Part shown: piece by piece, positions 8,293 to 15,400 of the stretch
Position numbering within the stretch: position 1 is the stretch's first letter
Layout: every line of letters begins with the position of its first letter
From: Chitinophagaceae bacterium
GTDB taxonomy: Bacteria > Bacteroidota > Bacteroidia > Chitinophagales > Chitinophagaceae
Direction: 5' to 3'
Assembly: GCA_003456175.1 (NCBI GenBank)
Contig: DMPB01000028.1
Coordinates: forward strand, 1-16,123
DNA length: 16,123 nucleotides
Notes under the pieces: model-generated
What the model saw: the letters and a program-made list of their open reading frames with translations, nothing else
Told to the model about the DNA's origin: nothing
The model's database searches: none
Program-made: the position numbers and the translations under genes

Positions 8293-8682
8293 ATGGAAAA
8301 GCAAAAACAAGGTTTAGGTCGCCGTAAGGAAGCCGTAACACGAGTATACCTCGCTAAAGGTACCGGCACCATTACCGTTAACGACAAAGATTACAAGCAA
8401 TATTTTCCCTTGGTGTATCTACAAAATCAGGTAGAAGCTCCATTGAAAACTGCTGAAGTTGCCGACAAGTTTGATGTTAAAATCAACGCTACTGGCGGTG
8501 GTTTAAAAGGTCAGGCCGAGGCAGCGAAGTTGGGTATTGCCCGTGCTTTAATTGAAGTGAATCCAGAGTTTCGTCCTGCTTTAAAAGCTGCTGGTTACCT
8601 CAAGCGTGACCCACGTGGCGTAGAGCGTAAGAAATTTGGTAAGAAAAAGGCCCGCCGCAGCTACCAGTTCAGCAAGCGTTAA
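8293..8682 (+). CDS. rpsI: 30S ribosomal protein S9
   Basis: A 129-residue uS9 protein with the expected start GLGRRKEAVTRVYL, the central GGGLKGQAEAAKLGIARAL and the conserved basic tail KKARRSYQFSKR. In the assembled small subunit this tail reaches the P-site tRNA. The gene is second in the rplM-rpsI-rpsB-tsf cluster, 69 bases after rplM and 96 bases before rpsB. The start codon is preceded by CACCAAAAAATTAC, with no Shine-Dalgarno site. Nothing about the protein is unusual. Confidence 0.98.
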   Translation: MEKQKQGLGRRKEAVTRVYLAKGTGTITVNDKDYKQYFPLVYLQNQVEAPLKTAEVADKFDVKINATGGGLKGQAEAAKLGIARALIEVNPEFRPALKAAGYLKRDPRGVERKKFGKKKARRSYQFSKR

Positions 8683-8697
8683 TATCCTTTTTCGATT

Positions 8698-8727
8698 CCA
8701 TGGTCCAGTATTGTCGATGGTCCATGG
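8698..8727. repeat. Imperfect inverted repeat between rpsI and rpsB
   Basis: CCATGGTCCA (8698-8707) and TGGTCCATGG (8718-8727) pair with one mismatch around a 10-base loop. The same stretch also contains ATGGTCCA as a direct repeat. It lies in the 96-base rpsI-rpsB gap, with a T-run upstream rather than downstream, so I do not call it a terminator. Its function is unknown. Confidence 0.4.
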
Positions 8728-8778
8728 TTACATGAACGATCGACACATCATTATTATCACATTATTACAACATAAACA

Positions 8779-9675
8779 ATGGAAAATAATACTTCACTTC
8801 AACAGCAATTGCTCGAAGCCGGTGTACACTTTGGTCACCTCAAGAAGAAGTGGAATCCTAAAATGTTGCCATACATCTTCGCTGAGAAGAAGGGTATTCA
8901 CATCATCGACCTTAACAAAACAGTAGACGGCTTGCAAGAGGCTGCTGCTGCTATGAAACAAATTGCAAAGAGTGGCAAAAAAATCATGTTTGTTGCCACT
9001 AAAAAGCAAGCTAAAGAAATTGTTAGCGAGTGTGCTAAGCGTGTTAACATGCCTTTCGCTACAGAGCGTTGGTTAGGTGGTATGCTTACCAACTTCAACA
9101 CCGTTCGTAAGAGCGTGAAGAAAATGCAAAGCATCGAAAAAATGTTGAACGATGGTAGCGCCGAAAGCCTTACTAAGAAAGAACGTTTAACATTAAGCCG
9201 CGATAAAGAAAAGATGGAAAAAGTATTGGGTGGTATCGCTCAATTAACACGTCTTCCAGCTGCTTTATTCTTGGTAGATATTGGCCATGAGCATATTGCT
9301 TTAGCCGAAGCAAAGCGTTTAGGTATCACTACATTTGGTATGGTTGATACCAACTGCGATCCTAACAAAGTTGATTACGCTATTCCTGCGAACGACGATG
9401 CTACTAAGAGTATCGCTATCATTACTAACTACATTGTTGCTGCTATTGCTGAAGGCTTAGAAGAGCGCCAAGCTAGCAAAGACGATGAGGTTGAAGAAAG
9501 CGATAACGAAGCAGAACGTCGTGCTGCACGCTTACAAGCAGAAGCTGAAGCCGAAGCTGGTCGTGGTGGCCGTGGTGGCCGTGGCCGCGGTACAGCTGCT
9601 GCAACAGGCGGAGCTCCTAAGCGTCGCGTACCCAATAGCCGTCGCCCAGCAGGTGGTGGTACTGGTGCCCGTTAA
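8779..9675 (+). CDS. rpsB: 30S ribosomal protein S2 with an acidic then RGG-rich C-terminal extension
   Basis: 298 residues. The uS2 fold covers about 1-230: LLEAGVHFGHLKKKWNPKMLPYIF at the start, then ATKKQAKEIV, RWLGGMLTNF and DTNCDPNKVDYAIPANDDA. E. coli S2 has about 241 residues. Here a further stretch of about 65 residues follows, first acidic and Ala/Glu-rich (DDEVEESDNEAERR and AEAEAEA), then glycine/arginine-rich (GRGGRGGRGRG and later PKRRVPNSRRPAGGG). S2 is a late-assembling protein of the small subunit body that helps hold bS1 where that is present; a basic disordered tail could contact rRNA or mRNA, but that is inference. Upstream sequence is A-rich without a Shine-Dalgarno site. 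The gene is followed by a structured 284-base gap and then tsf. Confidence 0.97.
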   Translation: MENNTSLQQQLLEAGVHFGHLKKKWNPKMLPYIFAEKKGIHIIDLNKTVDGLQEAAAAMKQIAKSGKKIMFVATKKQAKEIVSECAKRVNMPFATERWLGGMLTNFNTVRKSVKKMQSIEKMLNDGSAESLTKKERLTLSRDKEKMEKVLGGIAQLTRLPAALFLVDIGHEHIALAEAKRLGITTFGMVDTNCDPNKVDYAIPANDDATKSIAIITNYIVAAIAEGLEERQASKDDEVEESDNEAERRAARLQAEAEAEAGRGGRGGRGRGTAAATGGAPKRRVPNSRRPAGGGTGAR

Positions 9676-9690
9676 TTGAAACGTTATCCA

Positions 9691-9835
9691 TCAACAATAT
9701 TGGGTCAATAATCGCTCCGGTGTATAGCAGGATGGATTGTTGACCCAACTTTTGTACAAGCATTGAGCTTAGGTTGCGTCGCACACTTGTACGCGAGTGC
9801 AAGCATGTACCAACCCCGCCGATACTAGTACCTAA
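9691..9835 (+). other. Structured RNA-like region between rpsB and tsf
   Basis: The 284-base gap (9676-9959) holds several complementary arms. TTGGGTCAA (9700-9708) pairs with TTGACCCAA (9740-9748). TCAACAAT (9691-9698) pairs with ATTGTTGA (9737-9744) as a competing alternative. CTTGTAC-GCGA-GTGCAAG (9786-9803) is a GNRA-capped hairpin with one wobble. TTAGGT (9769-9774) and ACCTAA (9830-9835) enclose that hairpin. No convincing reading frame is present. It could be an rpsB 3' UTR element, an attenuator or a small RNA. I recognise no known family. Confidence 0.4.
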
Positions 9836-9903
9836 AGTTGAAGTGAGTGACACAACGAAGTTGCCATAAGCACCATAGTTGGTTACCAAATAATAACACC
9901 GCA

Positions 9904-9930
9904 GGTGCAAGCGGTAACTAACTTTGCACC
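9904..9930 (+). promoter_or_regulatory. Candidate tsf promoter within an inverted repeat
   Basis: TAACTTTG (9919-9926) is a perfect match to the TAnnTTTG -7 box, 33 bases before the tsf ATG. It overlaps perfect 7-base inverted arms, GGTGCAA (9904-9910) and TTGCACC (9924-9930). GCGGT (9911-9915) can also pair with ACCGC on either side (9898-9902 or 9928-9932), and a palindrome TTGGTTACCAA lies at 9879-9889. There is no clear -33 box at normal spacing. An operator around an internal promoter is a reasonable reading; an attenuator hairpin is the alternative. Confidence 0.45.
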
Positions 9931-9959
9931 GCATTGAATCACAAAAAATACCTAATCAT

Positions 9960-10799
9960 ATGAGTACAGTTGCAATTACCGCTGCTGACATTAATAAGTT
10001 ACGCCAAGCTACTGGCGCCGGTATGATGGATTGCCGTAAAGCTTTAACTGAAACTAACGGCGATTTTGAAGCCGCTATTGATTGGTTACGTAAGCAAGGC
10101 CAAAAGGTTGCTGCAAAGCGTAGCGATCGTGAAGCGAAAGAAGGTGTAGTAGTAGCAAAAACGAGTACCGATAACAAAGTGGGTTATGTAGTTTGTATTA
10201 GCTGCGAAACTGACTTTGTATCTAAAAATGCCGATTTCGTTGCGTTCGCACAATCTATTGCCGATGCTGCTGTTGCCAACGATGCAAAAGATGTTGATGC
10301 TTTAAATGCTGCGGAAATTAATGGTGCTAAAGTGGCCGATTTAATCAATGATAAGGTTGCTGCTATCGGCGAAAAAATTGGTATTGCTAAATACGAACGT
10401 ATTGAAGCTCCATACGTGAGTGCTTACATACATGGTGCTTACCGTTTGGGTGTGTTGGTTGGCTTAACAAGCGAAGCTGCTGATGCAGGTAAAGATGTAG
10501 CAATGCAAATTGCTGCAATGAACCCGGTGGCTGTTGATGCTGCTAGTGTACCAGCCGATGCTGTTGAGCGTGAAAGAGCAGTAATTATTGAAACTATGAA
10601 AGCCGATCCTAAAATGGCCGGCAAGCCAGATGAAATGATTGGCAAAATTGCTGAAGGAAAATTAAATGCCTTCTTCAAAGAACAAACATTAATGGCACAA
10701 CCATTTGTAAAAGATGGTGGCTTAAGTGTTGAAGCTTACTTGCAAAGTGTGAGTAAAGATCTTAAGGTTACAGAATTTCGTCGTGTAGCTTTAGGTTAA
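9960..10799 (+). CDS. tsf: Translation elongation factor Ts
   Basis: 279 residues, the usual length. EF-Ts is the nucleotide exchange factor that regenerates EF-Tu-GTP. The N-terminal UBA-like domain reads ITAADINKLRQATGAGMMDCRKAL, followed by the classic signature CETDFVSKN and the core and coiled regions ending KVTEFRRVALG. An in-frame ATG at 9924 would add MHRIESQKIPNH, but that falls over the inverted repeat and -7-like box. MSTVAITAADINKL at 9960 is the conserved family start, preceded by A-rich sequence. It is last in the cluster and is followed 21 bases later by a terminator. It follows rpsB as in most bacteria, but the 284-base gap and internal promoter-like site suggest partly separate control. 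Confidence 0.97.
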   Translation: MSTVAITAADINKLRQATGAGMMDCRKALTETNGDFEAAIDWLRKQGQKVAAKRSDREAKEGVVVAKTSTDNKVGYVVCISCETDFVSKNADFVAFAQSIADAAVANDAKDVDALNAAEINGAKVADLINDKVAAIGEKIGIAKYERIEAPYVSAYIHGAYRLGVLVGLTSEAADAGKDVAMQIAAMNPVAVDAASVPADAVERERAVIIETMKADPKMAGKPDEMIGKIAEGKLNAFFKEQTLMAQPFVKDGGLSVEAYLQSVSKDLKVTEFRRVALG

Positions 10800-10820
10800 T
10801 AGCTTTTAGCATAAATTCAA

Positions 10821-10850
10821 TAAAACGCCGCCTCAAAGGGCGGCGTTTTA
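10821..10850 (+). terminator. Rho-independent terminator of the tsf transcript
   Basis: TAAAACGCCGCC (10821-10832) and GGCGGCGTTTTA (10839-10850) form a perfect 12-base-pair stem with a six-base loop and a T-run at the 3' foot. It starts 21 bases after the tsf stop codon. The rest of the gap before the next gene (10851-10980) shows nothing further that I can name. Confidence 0.92.
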
Positions 10851-10980
10851 TATTGGTAGATGTTAGATAAGCGCTAATATTTTTAATTGGTGGGGCAACG
10901 TGGATTCTTTATTTTGGCTCTCCCTAAAAGTGTATCTCTTTCCTTAACCGGCAACCCCATAACTGCGCAGTCTATCTATC

Positions 10981-13900
10981 ATGTTACATAGAAAAATACT
11001 TGTATTATTAGCACTTGTGTGCATTAGTATTAGCAGCCTTGCACAAAACTTATCGAACAGAGGCAGAGAGTTTTGGGTGGCTTGGGGGCACAATCAATTA
11101 GGAACTGGAGCGACCTTTAAAATTTATTTGAGTACAACCAATCAAGCTAATGTTGATATCAGTTTTGTTGGTGGTACTAGTATTTACAACAACTATATCC
11201 CTCCAAACTCAGTAGTTGAAGTGAATGTGCCATATAATGGCAGTGCCAGCATGCTTAGCTTTACTGATGGTATTAACGATAACAAAGCCATTAGGATTAC
11301 AGCTGACGAACCCATTGTTGCGTATACCCATATGATTGGGAGTGCAAGTTCTGGTGCAACCATGCTATTGCCTGTAGAAACTTGGGGGCAACGCTACTTT
11401 TCTATGAATAGTGCTCAAGACTGGGGAGCTGGTGCCCGTTCTTGGGTGTATGTTATTGCCAATCAAGATAGTACTTATGTTGAATTAACGCCAACTGTTC
11501 AATCTACTAACACAACGGCTAATACACCATTAACCGTAATGTTGATGCGTGGTCAGATATATAACATGCTTGCCAATAGCCTTTCTGATGACATGAGTGG
11601 AACTCAGGTACGCTCTGTTAATGGTCCTCAAGGGCAGCCTTGTAAGCCAATTGCAGTTTTTTCTGGCACTAGTAGAACTCGCTTGGGTAGTAGTGGTGAT
11701 TTTGCGATGCAACAAATTTTTCCAGCACAAGCATGGGGTACCAGATATTTAAGTGCACCTGCATCTTCTTTAAGCAGTACAGCTACACGTAATCCTACAC
11801 CTTATAGAATATTTGTAAGAGATCCATCAACCGTTGTTAGGGTTAATGGAGCACCGCTTGGTATTGGTGGACTTATTAGAAATACCTATTATGAAGTTGC
11901 TGCCATTTCTACCATCACACAACCTATTACGATTGAAGCGGATAAACCCATTTCAGTAGCACAATATTTTCCATCGCAAGGTAGTACTGGTTGGGTTGGT
12001 AATGGTGACCCGGAAACTATTATATTGAGTCCGATCGAGCAGGCGATTAACTCCGTTGGTTTTATGGCCACTGAAAACGAGTCTATGACAGGTAATTTCG
12101 TACAAGTAATTGCTCGTGTGCCCAATGCTACACTAACAGGTCAGGCTGCTGCGAATAGTATTAATTTACGATTTAGCCAACGTAGAGGAACTAACCCAAT
12201 AGAATTTCAAAATTGGGATGTGGTATATGATCATAATTTAACGGGCTATAAAGTGTTTGTAAAACGCTTTTCACCCAATTTATCTGGAGCCGAAAATAGA
12301 CAAGCTTTCATTACCTCTGATTCGGCTTTTACAGGTATCACTTATGGGCTTGGTAACGTAGAAAGTTATGGTTATAATGTAGGTACCTTGGTGAATAACC
12401 TAGATGCATTAGGTAATATCCAAAATACTGGTGGTAGTAACCAGCAGTTAACCACACGTACATGTAGAGATGTTCCATTTCGTTTTACATTGGCGCTACC
12501 TTATGTACCAACACAAATTCGTTGGTTATTTAGTCAAGTGCCGCGTTTAAGTAGTAACGTCGATTCTATTCAAAATAATCCTATTCCAATTGATTCTTTC
12601 ATTCAGAATAGTCGTAAATACTACAGATTTACCGTAAGGAGAGATTATACTTTCGATACCATTGGAAGCCTCACCATTCCATTGAAGATTGTTGCACCAG
12701 GTATCGATAATTGCCAAAATACAGCCGATGCCTCGTTGCAGGTTGTAATTGATCGTGGCCCATTTGCCAATTTTGTAACTAGCTACACTGGTTGTAAACT
12801 TGATACTGCCTTTTTCAATAGTAATGTAAATGCCAATGGATTTAATATTGAGCGTTACAAATGGTTTTATCCGAATGGTAGTATTGATAGCTTAGGTAAC
12901 ACTAGTTTTTTCAGGTTTGATGCACCTGGTACCTATCCGGTTCGCTTGCGTGCTATCGCCGATAATGGTTGTTATGGCGATACTACAATTAATGTAGTAA
13001 CAGCGCCAAACCCATACGCTGCATTTGCTGTAGCACCAGATAGTATTTGTATAGGTAGCAATTTTACATTTACCGATAGTGCATCTTTTTCGGGTACTGT
13101 TCCAGTATCACGTTTTTGGTGGAGCTATGGCGATGGTAGGGTAGATAGCTTTACAACGCGTGGGCCACGTCAGGTACGTTACGATACAGCGGGCGTATTT
13201 ACCGTAAGGTATGTAAATAGTGCTAGCAGATGTAATAGCGATACAGCCACTAGAACCATTCGTGTTTGGCAAAAGCCAGATGCTTGGTTCGGCTTTACAA
13301 CAGGTTGCTTGCAAGATAGTACCGTTCGTTTTTTTGATAGTACCCGTGTTACCGATGGGCAAACTTTCACCTATGCTTGGAATTTTGGCGACCCCAACCC
13401 AAGCCCTACAAGGCCCAATACAAGTACGGCACAAAACCCTAGTCATATTTATATTGGATTTCAAGTGAACGATGTTCAGTTGATTGTAACCACCAATAAT
13501 GGCTGTAGAGATACCGTAGTTCGCCAGTATCAGGTACAAGGGTTTTCATCGCCTATTACGTTCACAGTAGCGAATGAAAATAGGCTATGTAGTAACCTTG
13601 CGGTAAATGTTACCAATACAAGCAACATCGCTCAAGATAGTATTTATCGTATCGATCAATATTGGGATGTGGCTGCACAGCCAAACGTATTTGTAACTGA
13701 TAATACGCCAACACAGGGCGAGGTGTACACACATACTTATGCAACTTTCACAACGCCAGTTACGCAAAATAAAATCATCAAATGGGTAGTGTATAGCCGA
13801 GGCGGTTGTATCAGCGAAAAATTTGATACCATTACCTTACATGCTATGCCGGTGCTAACGGTTGGGTTTATTCCCGGTCGTTGCGTGAATGGTGGTATTA

Positions 13901-15375
13901 GTGGCATAGATAGTGCCCGTGTAACGAACGGCGTTACTGGTAATGGTTGGTATATTGGTAACGGTATAGATAGTGCGGGTCGTTTTAACCCTGCTACTGC
14001 AGGTGTAGGTGTTACGGCATTCAAGTATTACTTTAATACTAGTGGCGGCTGTATAGATAGTATCAACGCAAGTGTACGAGTGTTTCCGAAACCCAATGCA
14101 CAGTTCACCAGACCTGCTAACCGTTGCTTGGGCGATAGCACGTTGTTAACCAATACGAGCACCATTAGCAGTGGCAACATTGTAGGATGGAATTGGAATT
14201 TCGGTGACAACTCAACACCACAATCATTGGCCAATGGCAATCCATTCTATCACACTTATCGCAATTTCGGAAGCTTTGTAACGCAATTAACCGTTATTAG
14301 CGATAGTGGTTGTATAAGTGATGTGTATCGTGATACCGCCAAAATAGACCCATTGCCTGAACCTAATTTTAGCATTCCTCCATTTATTTGTATGCCTGCG
14401 GGTAAGGCAGCTTTCACCAACTTGAGTACCATTGCTAATGGCACCACCAGCCAGTTAACGTACACTTGGAATTTCGGCGATGGTGGTACAAGCACTGAAA
14501 CAGATCCTACGTATGTGTATAGCAATATTGGCCCATACAATGTGCGTTTAACGGCTCTGAGCGTATTAGGTTGTGTGAAAGATACGGTGCGTGTTTTAAA
14601 TACTTTCTACGAACAACCAAGAGCTGGCTTTACAGTAAATGATAGTATTTTCTGTCAGGGTAAAGAAACCATTTTCACCGATACCAGTACAGCTCCCAAT
14701 AGTACCATTACCGATTGGTTCTGGAGTTTCGGTGATGGTAGTGTAAGTACAGAGCGTAGCCCACGCAAAACATACACGCAGTATGGCCCTTATGTGGTTA
14801 CGCTGGTAACTAAAAACACACAAGGCTGCTTGAGTGATACCGCAACTAAGAATATTCGTGTGAACTTACAGCCACGTGTGAATGCAGGCCCCGATTTAGT
14901 AATCGATGAAGGTCGTTCAGGTATACTTCGTGGTGTTATTAATGATCCTGGTGTTCGTATTGTTTGGACACCAGCTACCTACCTAAGTAGCGATACTGTG
15001 GTTCGGCCTACTGTTACGCCTGTGTTCAATACCGTGTACATCATGTATGGTTATGGCGATGGTAACTGTATGGCTAGCGATACCGTACGTGTAACTGTAC
15101 TTAAACAATTACGCATACCTAACGCATTCAGCCCGAATGGCGATGGTATCAATGATAAATGGGTGATCCCGTATATAGAAGATTATCCGAACCTACGTAT
15201 GCAAGTATTTAACCGCTATGGACAGCCAGTATTTACAAGTAGTGGTTATGCGAAGCCTTGGGATGGTAACGGTCCTGGCAGTCAGCCATTGCCTGCAGGA
15301 ACTTATTACTACATTATAGAACCGAATGGTGGTGGTTACGATAAAGTGAGTGGTTATGTACTCATATTGCGTTAG
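10981..15375 (+). CDS. Secreted giant PKD-domain protein with IgGFc-binding-like N-terminus and gliding/T9SS C-terminal domain
   Basis: 1464 residues. A signal peptide (MLHRKILVLLALVCISISSLAQ) is followed by an IgGFc-binding-like domain at about 24-470 (NRGREFWVAWGHNQ, then ETWGQRYFSM). A series of PKD and Ig-like domains runs from about 605 to 1376, with the motifs WWSYGDG (~714), YAWNFGD (~798), WNWNFGD (~1070), YTWNFGDGG (~1161) and WFWSFGDGS (~1246). The end (1377-1464) is the gliding motility-associated C-terminal domain: IPNAFSPNGDGINDKW, VFNRYGQPVF, WDGNGPG and PAGTYYYII. Such domains typically direct type IX secretion and surface display in Bacteroidota; adhesion or gliding is the family-based inference. 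Three copies of the interspersed repeat lie within the gene and one directly at its stop. It stands alone between the tsf terminator and the convergent DHS-like gene. A weak TTTG (10913-10916) is the only promoter hint. Confidence 0.93.
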   Translation: MLHRKILVLLALVCISISSLAQNLSNRGREFWVAWGHNQLGTGATFKIYLSTTNQANVDISFVGGTSIYNNYIPPNSVVEVNVPYNGSASMLSFTDGINDNKAIRITADEPIVAYTHMIGSASSGATMLLPVETWGQRYFSMNSAQDWGAGARSWVYVIANQDSTYVELTPTVQSTNTTANTPLTVMLMRGQIYNMLANSLSDDMSGTQVRSVNGPQGQPCKPIAVFSGTSRTRLGSSGDFAMQQIFPAQAWGTRYLSAPASSLSSTATRNPTPYRIFVRDPSTVVRVNGAPLGIGGLIRNTYYEVAAISTITQPITIEADKPISVAQYFPSQGSTGWVGNGDPETIILSPIEQAINSVGFMATENESMTGNFVQVIARVPNATLTGQAAANSINLRFSQRRGTNPIEFQNWDVVYDHNLTGYKVFVKRFSPNLSGAENRQAFITSDSAFTGITYGLGNVESYGYNVGTLVNNLDALGNIQNTGGSNQQLTTRTCRDVPFRFTLALPYVPTQIRWLFSQVPRLSSNVDSIQNNPIPIDSFIQNSRKYYRFTVRRDYTFDTIGSLTIPLKIVAPGIDNCQNTADASLQVVIDRGPFANFVTSYTGCKLDTAFFNSNVNANGFNIERYKWFYPNGSIDSLGNTSFFRFDAPGTYPVRLRAIADNGCYGDTTINVVTAPNPYAAFAVAPDSICIGSNFTFTDSASFSGTVPVSRFWWSYGDGRVDSFTTRGPRQVRYDTAGVFTVRYVNSASRCNSDTATRTIRVWQKPDAWFGFTTGCLQDSTVRFFDSTRVTDGQTFTYAWNFGDPNPSPTRPNTSTAQNPSHIYIGFQVNDVQLIVTTNNGCRDTVVRQYQVQGFSSPITFTVANENRLCSNLAVNVTNTSNIAQDSIYRIDQYWDVAAQPNVFVTDNTPTQGEVYTHTYATFTTPVTQNKIIKWVVYSRGGCISEKFDTITLHAMPVLTVGFIPGRCVNGGISGIDSARVTNGVTGNGWYIGNGIDSAGRFNPATAGVGVTAFKYYFNTSGGCIDSINASVRVFPKPNAQFTRPANRCLGDSTLLTNTSTISSGNIVGWNWNFGDNSTPQSLANGNPFYHTYRNFGSFVTQLTVISDSGCISDVYRDTAKIDPLPEPNFSIPPFICMPAGKAAFTNLSTIANGTTSQLTYTWNFGDGGTSTETDPTYVYSNIGPYNVRLTALSVLGCVKDTVRVLNTFYEQPRAGFTVNDSIFCQGKETIFTDTSTAPNSTITDWFWSFGDGSVSTERSPRKTYTQYGPYVVTLVTKNTQGCLSDTATKNIRVNLQPRVNAGPDLVIDEGRSGILRGVINDPGVRIVWTPATYLSSDTVVRPTVTPVFNTVYIMYGYGDGNCMASDTVRVTVLKQLRIPNAFSPNGDGINDKWVIPYIEDYPNLRMQVFNRYGQPVFTSSGYAKPWDGNGPGSQPLPAGTYYYIIEPNGGGYDKVSGYVLILR
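12627..12639 (+). repeat. Interspersed repeat, copy 9
   Basis: A perfect ATTTACCGTAAGG inside the PKD protein gene, encoding FTVRR. It is the first copy after a 5-kb stretch with none that covers the ribosomal cluster. Confidence 0.75.
13197..13209 (+). repeat. Interspersed repeat, copy 10
   Basis: ATTTACCGTAAGG followed by TA inside the PKD protein gene, encoding VFTVRY at the end of a PKD domain. Confidence 0.75.
13596..13608 (-). repeat. Interspersed repeat, copy 11 (GCAA variant)
   Basis: The reverse-strand form, preceded by C so that it extends to CATTTACCGCAAGG, inside the PKD protein gene, encoding NLAVNV. Confidence 0.7.
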
Positions 15376-15376
15376 C

Positions 15377-15389
15377 ATTTGCCGTAAGG
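15377..15389 (+). repeat. Interspersed repeat, copy 12, between convergent stops
   Basis: CATTTGCCGTAAGG starts at 15376, the base directly after the PKD gene stop (15373-15375), and fills most of the 25-base gap to the convergent DHS-like gene. No ordinary terminator is present there; GCC-GTAA-GGC could form a short GNRA-capped hairpin. Confidence 0.8.
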
Positions 15390-15400
15390 CGTAATAGCAA

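Noticed and set aside
9617..9934. A 105-residue minus-strand frame over the rpsB-tsf gap
   Set aside because: It overlaps the rpsB 3' end and the tsf promoter region, has no recognisable features, and the sequence is better explained by inverted repeats.
828..15389. The short repeat as a conserved protein motif (FTVR)
   Set aside because: Copies occur in different reading frames, on both strands and in non-coding gaps, so the signal is at DNA level.
828..15389. The short repeat as a CRISPR array
   Set aside because: Copies are only 13-16 bases, occur in both orientations, and are spaced irregularly by hundreds to thousands of bases.
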